A DNA stretch of 64,000 nt from Corallochytrium limacisporum (taxonomy: Eukaryota > Opisthokonta): positions 85,781 to 149,780 of the forward strand of contig PDIP01000093.1 of assembly GCA_002811645.1 (NCBI GenBank). Reading direction: 5' to 3'. Positions 52,440-64,000 of this stretch are shown piece by piece (the first letter of the stretch is position 1; every line of letters begins with the position of its first letter). The notes beneath the pieces are model-generated. The model had not been told where the DNA came from. It saw only the letters and a list, made by a program, of their open reading frames with translations, and searched no databases. The position numbers and the translations under genes were made by a program.

Positions 52440-55400
52440 TTGGGGTTTGGACGGTGTGATTGTGTTGGGGAGCGGAAAACAAATATACTGGGAGAATTTG
52501 AGGTCCGCACGCACTGGGATAGGAGAACTCATGTGGAGAACAGCTACCAATCAACAATAGCATCTCTATAGTGAGAATATGTAATAATTCTCGTGCGCTC
52601 TGGAGGCAAGTTCTCCTTCGGTCCCCGCTTTTCTGACACGCCAATGAAGAAATTTCAAGAATTGGCGAACTTGCGAAGCCCCGCCCCGGCTCGTTGGGGT
52701 GGGTGATGGCATCCTGCACATATGCGCACCCATCCACCCAAATCCCACACACGAAGATATTGGGCTACTCTGACTCACCCCTTTCGAAGAATTTCTCCAC
52801 CACAGACGACACAGTGAGAGCTGAGCACGATATCCGGTTTGGCCTACGTGGTCCTCGCAGTCTATCTGTTGCAGATCGTAGTCGACAGTGGGATTTTGTG
52901 CGCGAAAACTTTCTTCCACTGAAGACCCCGTCCTCCTCTCTTAACAGTGTGTCTTGTTCGGAGTGTCCCGTTCGCTTGGCCGTCAATCCGTTCGCCTCCT
53001 CTGCCTCCTTGATCGACAGAATGCCGGGAAGTTCGAAGTGTTGAGTTCCGATGGTTGCTGTGCTGCTGTCAGTTTGTGCCGACAGTGTGTGAGAGATGTA
53101 ATAGAGTCACGGGAACTCTGTTCTTGCGAACTTTCAATGCATGTCTCTCAAAGTGCTCTGAAGTCGGTGATTGGACGGACTGGATCATCAATACAATACA
53201 AGACAGCAACCTCCTGGGTCAGTTGGTGACTTACCAGGATCCTAAGTCAATGAGCACGACCAAACGACCGAGATGTGGCTCCCGTCTCCACAAGATGGGT
53301 TCGTGTTCATCAGTCGTGACGCTAAACCGTAGACGACTTTCAACCCACTCGTTTATGAGCACCCAGTCAACAGAGCCATTTCGTGCTGCGAGTATCAAGC
53401 TTTTCGCCACAGGTGCGGTGCGTCACATCATCCGCGTATAGGGAGACCGTTGTGTCTCTTTACCTACTTACATTCTAGCAGCATGTACCTGGATCAATTA
53501 CCGTTCGTTGTGGCTAAATGTCCCACTTTGGTATGATATCCGGTGTCCAATATCCCTAAAAGTTTAGACAGGCAGTAGGATGCTGCGCCTTTTGTTCATG
53601 CCTTGTGATTCACTCTTGATGTGCTCCTCTGATCGTCGCGGTTCCTTCTGGTGTGTTGTGAAAGTTAGAGTTCCTGAGAATTCATCACAAAGCCTGAGTG
53701 ACCCTCGTCAAGGCCAGCGAGAACTTCGTTGTGATACCCTACATGTAATGCGATGTGTACCAAATTGGTTCTGCCCTGCTGGACGGGCCCAAGCAGTCAT
53801 AGTTGCAGTCTATGGAACTGGCTCCGCTCCCGTCGGATTTCTAGAAACCAAAACAACGCTCCGCTGTTACGCTTCCTTGAACCTGGCCTAGTACTTACTG
53901 AGGACTAGTGTAGTGGACCAACTGTTGAAATAGTCTACTGAAGTGCGACAATACTATTAGAAAGAAGGATTCAGACCCCGTGCGCTACTGCTTAAACCTC
54001 ATAATGACGTTGATTGCAGTGCTGTAGTGCCATATATTTTTTATATAAATTGGGACTCGAGGACGATTTTGGCTCCGTTGAAGTTTCAGAGTGCGGGACT
54101 GGCTGACGTTCCAATTCTTCCCATAGGCAGACATGCCATCGAGAGTTTGGAGGCTAGACACAAATCGCTTGTGTGCTGGTTGTCAACTACTGGTTTGCTC
54201 TGGATAATGGCACTTTGCAATTACCTCTCGTATGTCCATACACACTGATCCCGTATGGACGGGCACAGACGCATGCAATTTTTGGAAACAAAGTTTTCGA
54301 GCGTGAGCTGCTTGACCGTTTGCCGGTGCAATTTGAACCCTGCTGTATTCTCTGTGTTCATTACAGTGTCATAGGGGCATTTAGGGCAAGAAGCAATGAG
54401 TGATCCGTGATAGAGCGATGAGGAAAGATATCGAACCGTTTTGAATTCGTAGTTTGCTGTGCTGAGGTGAAGGAATGGATATGAGCCAGCCAGATTAAGG
54501 ATTTGACATACTTATGAGGCTTTCTCATGTGTGATGATGAGATCTCTGTCATGCATACAGGACTGATTTGATTATCACCCGTTTGAATGCCTCTAGAAGT
54601 GCGTCGCTGGCAACACATGTTAGGATTGCAACGGCAAGTTGCGTTCGACGAGACTGCTCGCGTCCGTGTGGACTACGTTTTGCGCCAGTTGCTGGGGTCA
54701 AAATCAGATGGCCCCTCTTTCGACACTTGCAATCAACCTCAATTAAACCTAACTCAACAACTGTAATTTAACCGTATCAACAGCTCTGCACTAACATTGT
54801 CGCACAATACCCGCACGGTTCCATTCTTCGGCTGCAGTGTCCAAACTCTGTGAGAGTCATCAACAACGGAGACTTCAAAATTGTGCGCACTCATTTCCCT
54901 GAAAGCTGCAGCCTTTGGTACACCATGGCAGAGGATGGCAGCAGCGAAAGAAGCCCCTGCCGGTAGACGGCCGCCGGTATTAAAAGTGGGTCGGAAACAC
55001 GCAGCCCAGCCGCAATTGCAGATTTGGTAACTGTTGTGGCTCCCCTGGCTCACCATCCACCCACGGCCGACGACATAATGCGTCAGTACTCTTTGGTGTT
55101 GACGCACACATGGCAAAAGTGGAAGAGGGATGTGTGTGGACATGGTCCCCTGGTTATTTGATATCAGTGTTTAATTTTGCCGATGTCTACGGCACTGTTG
55201 CAGATTGAGCTGTGCTCGAAAACTGTTGAGATTTTCGGCAATTGCTGCAACATCGTCTCCCTCTTGTGGCCCTGGAGAGGGACCGTATAAAGGATTAGGT
55301 CCATGTGCTCGTGCTGCCTGCGATGGTGGTGGTAGTAGTGCTGGTGATGTATGCAATGAGTTGCAGAGTAATTCAACAAAGCTCACAAAACAATCATTGA

Positions 55401-56293
55401 TTAGGAAAGACATATATGCGTGACCCTACCAGACTGCCTAACCGGTAGCAACTAACTGCGGTACTCCGAACGAGCAGTTCTACGCCACAGCCACCATTAT
55501 TTGCCGGAAAACGGGACGGTCATTGTACACGGAGACCGCCGCTCAATCAAAGAAAGGATAATCCTCCAAGGACAGTATTTGAATTGCAAAAAATCTTTCG
55601 CCCCTCCGCGGATTCGTTACCAATGCTTCATGCGTGTTGATAAACTGGTTTAATCCCATTATCGTGGACACGTGGGGACCAAGGTTGAAGTACTGGCCTT
55701 ACAGAAAAGTGTTGGCTAGCTAGCGCGCAGTGGGGGAAGACACGAAGCTTTCAGAATGAAATGGCTTTGGAAAGAGTACTATATTGAAAAACTATGAATA
55801 TCTGAATATGGATCAACAACTGGTTGAACTATGGAAAGAAATGCGTATGGAAAAAGTATGGAAGAATTATGCAAGAAACCACCCAATGGAACGTATGTGA
55901 TGGTGGTGTAGAGGGGGACGTGATGTGTGAGTTCGGACGGGTGGGTGAGGAATGGGCCGTCAGATAGTAGTGCGGTGCGGTGGTATTGTTTGCGTAGGCT
56001 GCAGATTCTAGCCGGCTCGAATACTAAAGAAGTCATGGCACAAGCCAATACCACGGGTCCCTTGGGATTTCGAACGAGTAGATAGGAAGGACTTGTGGGT
56101 AAGACTAATGAGACAACCCCCGGTCGCTATCAAAGACCTTAGAACTACGTTGGGGATTATGTGGTCTCATTTGTCACACACGAACTTGATCCTTCATGGG
56201 TTGTAAGTCTGTGGCTGACATGAACTGCACGAGAAGATGGTCTAGGTACCTCCGTTGCCATGTCAGTGAATGGATAGGTTATAGCTAAGACGA

Positions 56294-57178
56294 TTATGCT
56301 CCCATGGTCGACTCCTGGGGCGGGAAGTAGTCCATCCACTGGTGAGCCAATTCCATGATGGCGGGGTCATCGACAGTGTAACAGACAGTCTGTGCAATCA
56401 GTTCCAAGAAGTTGTCATCAATATCAAGGAGTTGAATGCTGCTGAGGGCCACACCGAAGCCGAGGGCAGCACAGTTTTCGGTTGACACAGATTCGACGGA
56501 GGTGAGGTAGGCAGCGCGAGCAGAGCACTTGCGGTCTAGGTCCGTGCGGAGCTGCTTAATGTTCATGTAGTTGTTCTGGCAGAGCTGTTCTCCAAATAAC
56601 CTTACAGTGATGCTGATAGCCTCGCGGGCAAAGAACAGATGGGTGGCATCATCCAGATCCCACTCAAGAGTGGTGGAGACGAGTTGCTCCCAGGCAACCA
56701 CATCTTCAACGGTGAAACTGTTGTCAGCCATAGAACAAAGGAAGCTGACTTCCATGGGGGTCTGTTCGTACATCTTGGAGGCCTGGAGGAGGCAAGCGGT
56801 CATAATCAGTTGCAGTTTGGGCCGAGAACCCAGGGAACATACCGCATCCAGGAAACGGTCAAAGAGACGCACAGCACGGCAGTAGACTTCGTAGTCCTTT
56901 TCGTAATGGACAACGATGTCATGAACCCACTGCAACAGATCCTCGCGGAAGGCGTGAGTGATACCGTGCTTTGACATGTAATTGGCGGCTACGCGGTGAC
57001 TGCGATCAAAGTCGACCTGTTCGTTCAGAACATCGCGGACGGCAGCCTCGGGTGTGATCCACACTTGGTGGGCACTGTTTACACTACTAGACAGAGAAAG
57101 GGTGGTGGACTCGACTTCATGTGCGTCAACCTCGGAAGCCTCACTAAGGGACTCTCCACAATGCAAATCTTGAACCAT
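56294..57178 (-). CDS. D-type cyclin with N-terminal LxCxE motif
   Basis: 294 residues, similar to animal D cyclins (about 290). Residues 5-9 read LHCGE, an exact LxCxE retinoblastoma-binding motif at the position where animal and plant D cyclins carry it. The cyclin box follows (about 50-180): FREDLLQWVHDIV (a variant of the MRAIL block), VRLFDRFLDAV, LQLIMTACLLQASKMYEQTP with the conserved Lys and Glu for CDK contact, and WEQLVSTTLEWDLD. A weaker second cyclin fold occupies the C-terminal third. Expected role: pairs with a CDK4/6-like kinase to phosphorylate an Rb-type pocket protein in G1. No PEST-rich tail is evident. It stands alone in a gene-poor region. Confidence 0.85.
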   Translation of the reverse strand: MVQDLHCGESLSEASEVDAHEVESTTLSLSSSVNSAHQVWITPEAAVRDVLNEQVDFDRSHRVAANYMSKHGITHAFREDLLQWVHDIVVHYEKDYEVYCRAVRLFDRFLDAVCSLGSRPKLQLIMTACLLQASKMYEQTPMEVSFLCSMADNSFTVEDVVAWEQLVSTTLEWDLDDATHLFFAREAISITVRLFGEQLCQNNYMNIKQLRTDLDRKCSARAAYLTSVESVSTENCAALGFGVALSSIQLLDIDDNFLELIAQTVCYTVDDPAIMELAHQWMDYFPPQESTMGA

Positions 57179-57386
57179 CGTGAAGGGAAATCTAACTAGA
57201 CTAATGTGTTTTTGATATTGTGATTGAACTATTCACTGCCTAAGTGCAGCTTGATTGAAAGCTAGTCAGCTATCAAAGTTAGTCAGCAGACACTGTTCCA
57301 TTTAATAGCCTTGTCAACCAGTTCCATTGCAACCGGAACTGGAACTGCCAAGTTAACAAAAGACAGACTGTAAGCCCCCTGTAGGC

Positions 57387-57403
57387 GTCCCCCGGGGGGA
57401 GGG
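57387..57403. repeat. C-run/G-run palindrome
   Basis: GTCCCCCGGGGGGAGGG, a compact member of the family. Confidence 0.5.
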
Positions 57404-57803
57404 CAAACCAGTCCTAACAATCACACAGGGCGGAACTGCAACAAGAAATCTTTCGAACCAAGCTGTTGTCACTTGCGCTCGGTTTACCATCGTCGTAGTA
57501 TAGTACTATGATAAGAATAAGTTGGAGGTGCTGCTGCGTACCGTGTGCTGTGAAGTTTGCTGTGTTTGTGTGTCCTCCACGGAGGTCGTTCGCAACGGTG
57601 GAAAGTGAATGAAGGCCAGCGGTATCCCTCGCCTTTCTCCTCTTGCCCCAACGCGGACGCACACTCCGGGCCCTATCTATCGCGCAGGGGTCCCTTTGAC
57701 GTACTAAATATATGAAGAAACCGAAGGCACGTTTTGTTTTGCCTCCCGTGTGGTCGAAAACAGCGGGGGCAAGGTTCGCACCCAGAACAAAAAACACGCG
57801 TTT

Positions 57804-57839
57804 GGGAGGCCCCCCTTGCCCCGGAGGGAGGGGGGGGGG
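57804..57839. repeat. C-run/G-run palindrome
   Basis: GGGAGGCCCCCCTTGCCCC meets GGAGGGAGGGGGGGGG; the arms pair through C and G runs. Confidence 0.5.
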
Positions 57840-58214
57840 AAGATTTTTGCGAGAGGTATCTCCAAAATGATAAGGAAAACAATAAATTCTTGATAAAGGA
57901 AATTCAATTATATTGAGTCCGAACGCCCTAAGTTTGCACAACTTCGATCCACCAACACACGAAACCCAAAAGACAAAAAAGAAATCACATTTCTGTAGGA
58001 GGGCTCCTTTTTGAGGGAGGGAGAGATTGTGCAAAATCAAAACTAAAAAAAACCGTTAGAAATTCTTATGGGATTTTTTTTTTCGAGAATGCGAATTGCC
58101 AAATGCCCGTCAGGTCACGCATCCCGCAGTTCCAAGATCATGGGCAAGATTTCTCTTTAGACACGAGAGATGGGGGACCCACGACCGTCGTGGCCCTTCC
58201 CCCCCTCCCCCCCC

Positions 58215-58448
58215 NNNNNNNNNNNNNNNNNNNNNNNNNNNNNNNNNNNNNNNNNNNNNNNNNNNNNNNNNNNNNNNNNNNNNNNNNNNNNNNNNNNNNN
58301 NNNNNNNNNNNNNNNNNNNNNNNNNNNNNNNNNNNNNNNNNNNNNNNNNNNNNNNNNNNNNNNNNNNNNNNNNNNNNNNNNNNNNNNNNNNNNNNNNNNN
58401 NNNNNNNNNNNNNNNNNNNNNNNNNNNNNNNNNNNNNNNNNNNNNNNN
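58215..58448. other. Assembly gap (234 N) inside a C-run/G-run element
   Basis: The left flank ends in CCCCCCTCCCCCCCC and the right flank begins CGGGGGTGGGGCC. The unsequenced bases therefore sit in what looks like another C-run/G-run palindrome. Frames running through the N block are artefacts. Confidence 0.8.
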
Positions 58449-61400
58449 CGGGGGTGGGGCCCTCCGAGGTTGTCCCTTACCCGTCGTCCACCTTTTCCCC
58501 CTTTCTTGTTGCCCCATCTGCTGGTTGTCCCCTTCCCCCTCCTTTTTCCCCTTTTCCCCCTTCCCCCTTCCCCCTCCGGGGGCCTTTTTCTGTTTGCCCC
58601 GTCGGTCACTCCCCTCCTGTACATTTCCCAAAATGCGTTGGAAGATCTTAGAAAATCGATTGACTGCATTCAAGGACACTTCCCTACAATTGGCTGGGGA
58701 TTGGCTGTCGATAATGAAAATACTGTGCCCTCGATGGAAGGCCTGGTCCGGCAGTCAATTGAGTTCCTAAAATTGATGGATTAAGGGGTGGCTGCAGACC
58801 ATAGAATGCGCTTCCATCAACATGAACATACGGCAGGTGTCATTCATTAGTTCTGTTCGATTGCAGTATGTATGTACAACCTATTCCATATTGGTTGGAT
58901 GGCAGGGCATGGGGACTGCAGACATACACTATTGCTAGTCGAGATGAATAGATGCGAAGGGCGCTCTGCGTTGGCAAATTCATGGCAGCAGTGAATGATC
59001 GATCTTTAGTAAGTAAGGGGAGCTTAGTGAACTGAATTAAATATTCTGTCGTACCGCCTCGAAACTCTGCTGAAAGGAACGATCACCAATCAACTGGTTA
59101 TGCTGGCGGGGTAACCGCACTTTAATACACGACACTGCGCATGCGAGCGGTGACTCTTCCCCTTCGTTCACATCTGTGTCCTTGAAATGTCTGGCAATGA
59201 GCAATCCTTTTCTACCTCTTCAGACATCAGATACTGATACCCAGCACAGCAATACCAGACAGCAGTACCACTCTCGTTGCCACCATGTGCTTCAGCGTCC
59301 CATTAAAAACCTTCCCTTTGTTTTGCATTCTTGATTGTTGACATTTGCAGCAAACACCGAGACACCTACTTAATGGAACGCGTTCAAAAAATACTTCCCG
59401 CCGATGATTCCATCATCATGCCTGCCGGGCATCATCGACACATGCATCCGAGAACATACCACAGAGTATGCCACAGGGTCCCCTTCCGTCTTTCTTCCAC
59501 GTAACGGAGTTGATAGGAACATTGTAATAAGCTGGCGGACTACGGTAAACTTAGCATGCTCATACATATCAATACTGTCAAAAACAACCCGTGGAGCAGT
59601 CGATGGTGGTGTCCCTATCTCTTAAGCTGTGCTGGGGCTCCCGCCTGTTCCCCGGTTGGTTGGGGGCGCACTGACGCAGATGGGCTTGATAGGCCCTAGT
59701 TCCACATGTGGGCGCGAAATGCCGACATTTATCGTAGCAGAGATCCGCACTGTTAATCAATAAACAAACAATTATTGCTACATATTGGCGACATCGACAA
59801 GCTCCGACTTTGATTCTTTCCCGCCACTGGCCGATTCTCCATGTCAACTAGCATACCAATTCTTACAGTTCGCGCACGAAGTGATGTTTCACGGACAAGC
59901 GTAGAAATCGATGTATGTTTTTGGGGAGGAAAGTGAGCTAAATGTCGACAGCCCAAGTCATCAGAGGACTGCGGCTGCTTGCGATCTAACCTTATTGTTC
60001 AGTGTCTAGCTCTGCACAATTGATGAGACATCCTTTCCAAGAAGATGTAGCACACTGACCCCGTCCCGTCTACTGACCAGGCCACTGTACACCATGATCA
60101 AAGCAAGGAAGCACCGCTGAAACACAAAGCGGACAGCATTATCCTACATAAGCATAACCACGAAAGCACTATAGTGAACGCACGGTCTTAGGTGCTCGAA
60201 AAGTGCATGGGACCCATATGCTTTTGTGGGAGGATGTAAACGAGAACCGGTTCACCAGCAGGGTCCCCTGCCAAGAGGAGCCCCCCGGGGAGGGGGGGGA
60301 AAGGGCCCAGTGCTATTGAAACGAGAAGACTAAAAATTTGATCTGTTCAGTTCTCCTCGCCACCTTTCAAATAGTGTACGGCGACTCAATTTTGTGCGCG
60401 AAAAACTTAAATTGATCTGTTTTGTTGTCAGCTGGGAGGGAACGAATGGGGAGTGTGCGGGCACATAAAACAGGCAGGGCAACACAAGGAAGATATGTTT
60501 CAAGCCCTTTACACCCTCCGTCTTTGCTTCCAAAACGCCCATGGTTGGCCAGCCCTTGAGAGCAATCGGAGAGGTATAGCGGGAGCGAAACGAGATTGCA
60601 CTTGGGCAACAAACGAGCAGACCACTCAACAACACTCGCGCACGCCCCTTTTGGCCACCAAACTTAGACAAGGGGAGATCTAGACGCCAGATTCCTGTCC
60701 CTTCCAGGTAACAACTACTGAGCTGCGAGAAATCCTTCTCCCCTTCCCCTCTCGAGGCTGACGCTCTTGCAGCTCTGCTCTGTGCATCCTGCGTCGCCCA
60801 AATGTATACACAATGTACTGAATATATTTCATGGTGATGGCTTCAACCGTGGCTTGCTTCTTACTTTATCAATATTAAGTGGAGGTGTGGTTGAGAACCT
60901 TGAGTTGACAAGACGGATTGCCACAGCATGAAAACCTCCGCCTGTAGGCCATCCACAACTGATCGATCATCTCCTTCGTAGTACTATATATAGCTGGCGC
61001 AGTGGGGCATGGTCAGCTGCAACAGAGTAAAGGCATCGGGACCCCTAAAGACAATATTGTCCCAAACTGGAAGATGATCCTGCGACCTGCTGGCTTACTG
61101 TTTCAGATCTACACCGAACGTTCCTAACCACAGATCTCTGAAACAAACTGGATGCAAAAGCGAGAACCATACCGTGAACAACTGCCTTGCGAGCGTCCAA
61201 CAAAAGCAAAATCGAGCAAAACACCACTGCACAAAATAAGAAAACAAGTGTACCGGCCTCGCTTATGTAAGAAGCAGTGAATCATACTAGAATGGCCACA
61301 CAAGGAAGGCGGCACCAGGTTTGGTAGCAATAGGACACCATGCCTGGTCCATTTCAGTGCTGTTCTTTTGACAAGTGTTGTATGCGTTAGCCATCGAAGA

Positions 61401-63737
61401 GTCATTTCCCAAAGCATGTGATTGATTCTTCTATGGATGATAGCTGTGTCAGAGTTCGCCTATAGGCTTTTGTTATGGCATACCCTTTTGCTATCAGCCG
61501 CAATGAGTAGGGAATCTCGATTCTAGCCACTGTTCCAAATCTGACACAATCTCTCTCGCTGCCATTGAATCCTGTGACGTGCCTTCCTGCTTTTCGGACT
61601 GGCCACCGCATCATCACCCTCACAATACACTTCTTTGCCATGAACACTTGTGAGGTGCGATGGCGTGCCACTGTGCATGTCCCTGCTGTTGGGCCTCTCA
61701 ACTGAACGAACAAGGTCGGATAGATTACATTTTCACATCCAGTGTTGGCTGAAGCTTCTCAGCATCCCATGCAACAAAACTGCCAATATTGCTGCTTCAC
61801 AATCGTGCCGCAGTGCGCATACCGATCTTGCTGGTTCACATTTGCCTCCTGTGCAACCGATTCCTCCTGGTGAGACATACTTTCGAAGGTTGGAAACAAG
61901 AAGGGTGCAATAAAATTGAGATGGATCATTAACATGCTTAACTGCAATTACGTTGTCCAAATTATCATGTCACGGCGATGTCCACATTCCACGGGGAGCA
62001 ATGTCATATATTCCGAACTTGTGCAACTGCGCCAAGGGAGCACGTCATAAGTGAGTATTTCTGAGCAGAGACCAGAGAGGTGCTCGGGACACGGGCGCTC
62101 CTAAAATATTGGTCACTTATGTCCCATAATGAAATGACTCGAAGAGCAACAAGCAAAGTGACGCTGCTCCATCGGCGTTTTTGGGAGGACCTGTGTACGG
62201 TACGTGTTCTATCGGCTCCATACTGGGCAAACGAACATTGGGTCAAGCAGGCTTTTTAAGCGGAGTCGTATCAGGGAGTCGTATCAGCAGAATAAACTAC
62301 AAAACAGTGTTCCAAGGCAGAACGCGTGAATCAAATATAAATTAGGCCCCCAAACATACCGAATGCGGCAAGTTATCAATAATATGGCCAAATAGATCGA
62401 TTGATTGGTGCCCAGTGGCGCCCTGAGTAGGGTTTGCTAGTTGTACAGGAGAACTCCAGACGAACCTGACGTTTCATAGATCAATTTCAATAGAGGACGC
62501 ATAAAACTAGACTCCCGCTTATATTTCATTCCAGCCATTCTGAGACACCTGAGTGGACTGCAACCTCTTCAAGGCGTCGTATTGAGGGGTTCATTTCGAA
62601 ACACGTGGAATCGTGATTGTTATTTATTTTTGCAGGGTGTTATTGATGAGTGGATACATTCCTTTCCAAGACGATCTTTCCATCTCAGCCATACAACGGC
62701 CCCCATGTGATCGTTGTGAGCGTCAAGGGGGGACGGCATCAATCCAATGCTCGCAACTCTGTGAACGGAATCCACTACTCTGCTGTGGCTTTGTACCTGG
62801 ATGACTGTTTTGGCCGGAATATGTGTGCCTCCTGCGCACAAGCAGATATCGGAGAACATCCTTCAGAACACGGTCAGCAAACAAGAGGGCACGACGAGCC
62901 TAATTGTTCTCGCTCATGCTCTCCGGCATCTGCTGGTTAGGGCCGGTAAACGAGGAGATTACTTACATCGCGGTGTTGCTGGTGTTCCATGGCTGTGTTG
63001 GCCATTTTCTCTGTTCACTCATTTCACTCATTTCCTCACGACGATGTCTTCAGATCAATACAATAGAAATACAAACTAGAAACGAACATTGTGGTCTTGG
63101 ATCGATTTTCACGCGCCCAATATTTTGTACAATTGCTTCGGCGGACGAGTGGAATTTTATGCGTCTTGAAAGCCTGATCCGTGTCTCGTGTACTGAGAAT
63201 GCGCGTCCGTCGATAGGGGCATTACCAGCCCCAAATTACGTAGCCGTGAAGTGGGTGGTCTCCACCGAACATGAAGACTGGGATTCGTAACCAGTGTATA
63301 CACAGTGTGGCGAGACGGCGGTTGTCAGCGATTTCCCAGATTCAGTAACAGGCCCGTCTAGAATTAATTCTCGACTGGGTGTGCCTACACCGACAGCTCT
63401 CTGCGTCACTTTCCTTCTTGCACCATTGATGGATCGGTGCCAGAATTCTAGTCGCGGTAATTTAGACTATGGACCATTTCGATTTTGACATACGATCTTT
63501 CGTTGCCATCCACTTCCGCGGTCTCTCTTTCCATCGCCAGGTCCTCGGTCGAACTCTATGGGATGTCGCGGCGATACAGGAATTTTGGTGTTCACAACAC
63601 TACGGCATAGTCTATAAGCGCAGCGAGTGAGCACCTCCCCGTGTCGTGGGCATGGCCGGGGAATACTGGGCTCTTCCTCTTCCAATTAATGGAGGCAATC
63701 TGCAGTTACTGGGACTGTGGTTGATGGTGGATGCTTC
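58449..63737. other. Gene-poor stretch, 5.3 kb
   Basis: No gene is supported. Just right of the gap is a C/T-rich tract (58490-58575). A C/G palindrome lies at 60261-60299. The longest frames (about 130 codons, 62904-63290) have no recognisable motif. No tRNA, rRNA or transposon feature was found. Confidence 0.4.
60261..60299. repeat. C-run/G-run palindrome
   Basis: GGGTCCCCTGCC, then GAGGAGCCCCCCGGGGAGGGGGGGG. It shares the GGAGCCCC core and the upstream GGGTCCC with the copy at 52419. Confidence 0.5.
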
Positions 63738-64000
63738 CTATGCCCAGCATCTCGTGGGGTCACCTTCAACATGGTACTCCAGCGGATACCAATGTAGCAA
63801 TTTAGCACGGTAGCATTCCTCCCTTGCCTGCTCCTGAGATATGCGGATGGATTGCAGTTTCTGTGGGTAATGCTTATCAATTGCCTCAAGCATGGTACGG
63901 ACACAAACCTGAGCAATGTAGAACCTGAAGACCAGCACCAAGCCGAAATTCAGCATGCGGCCCTGAACGACCGTGATTTCGGCCTTCTGTAGTGTCCAAA
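63738..64000 (-). CDS. Unrecognised open frame running off the right edge
   Basis: The frame is open from base 64000 to a stop at 63738-63740, giving 87 codons with no upstream stop inside the window. Visible features are ITVVQGRMLNFG, a hydrophobic LVLVFRFYIAQV segment and KHYPQKLQSIR. No family is recognised. It could be the C-terminal end of a gene that begins beyond the edge or a chance frame; another frame over 63686-63916 is also open. Confidence 0.3.
   Translation of the reverse strand, partial: WTLQKAEITVVQGRMLNFGLVLVFRFYIAQVCVRTMLEAIDKHYPQKLQSIRISQEQAREECYRAKLLHWYPLEYHVEGDPTRCWA

Larger units (their letters stand above)
49243..56293. other. Gene-poor stretch, 7 kb
   Basis: No convincing gene. 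Frames are under 130 codons and lack known motifs; the longest is on the minus strand at 54754-55143 and is not recognised. Two oppositely directed C/G palindromic elements sit 70 bases apart at 52309-52350 and 52419-52439. No transposon terminal repeats or enzyme domains were seen. Confidence 0.4.
57179..58214. other. Intergenic with GC palindromes left of the gap
   Basis: This carries the cyclin promoter and palindromic elements at 57387-57403 and 57804-57839. A 208-codon minus-strand frame at 57414-58040 crosses a palindrome, has no domain and is not supported. Confidence 0.45.

Noticed and set aside
54754-55143. 129-codon minus-strand frame as a gene
   Set aside because: No motif, no homology recognised, and it sits in DNA where chance frames of this size occur elsewhere.
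58096-58784. Frames of 170-224 codons across the gap
   Set aside because: Most of their length is N, and the rest is low-complexity Pro or Gly.

Overview
The window is nuclear DNA from a unicellular eukaryote. The evidence is a set of single-copy housekeeping genes for replication, Pol II transcription, mRNA 3' processing, endosomal sorting, ribosome quality control and mitochondrial assembly, plus one intron-bearing tRNA gene. A STAM-type VHS-UIM-SH3 protein, JMJD6, CLPTM1, DESI1, a D-type cyclin with an N-terminal LxCxE motif and a remnant of the ciliary gene IFT56 together point to an opisthokont, perhaps a unicellular relative of animals. This placement is an inference, and I cannot name the species. 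Every intact protein gene I recognise reads through as one uninterrupted exon of near-family length, so spliceosomal introns look rare.

Layout. From 0.4 to 11 kb: TIMELESS (+), GMPPA (-), a split tRNA-Arg(UCU) (-), a Sfp/AASDHPPT-type phosphopantetheinyl transferase (+), a 5'-truncated IFT56 relic with an in-frame TAG (-), COX11 (+) and an unnamed protein with a PP1 docking motif and a Tudor-like C-terminus (-). From 11 to 20.2 kb no convincing gene is seen. From 20.2 to 49.2 kb genes are dense: MtnB/APIP (+), a small mitochondrial membrane protein (+), FIP1 (-), Vms1/ANKZF1 (-), a DUF547 protein (-), POLA2 (-), a PHD-finger protein with a long Pro/Tyr/Gln-rich tail (+), JMJD6 (-), CLPTM1 (+), MTG1 (+), then TAF6, VPS11, STAM/HSE1, DESI1 and PTRH2, all on the minus strand. 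From 49.2 to 64 kb the DNA is again gene-poor. It holds one D-type cyclin (-), a 234-base assembly gap and an open frame running off the right edge.

The genes do not form an operon or a single pathway. Several themes recur: mitochondrial biogenesis (COX11, MTG1, PTRH2, the small membrane protein and probably the PPTase), peptidyl-tRNA or stalled-ribosome metabolism (Vms1, PTRH2), replication and cell cycle (TIMELESS, POLA2, cyclin D) and endolysosomal traffic (VPS11, STAM).

The most unusual items are the IFT56 relic, whose conserved reading frame continues past an in-frame TAG to a second stop; the tRNA-Arg(UCU) gene with an unusually long 133-nt intron; and a dispersed family of short C-run/G-run palindromes confined to intergenic DNA, one of which appears to hold the assembly gap.
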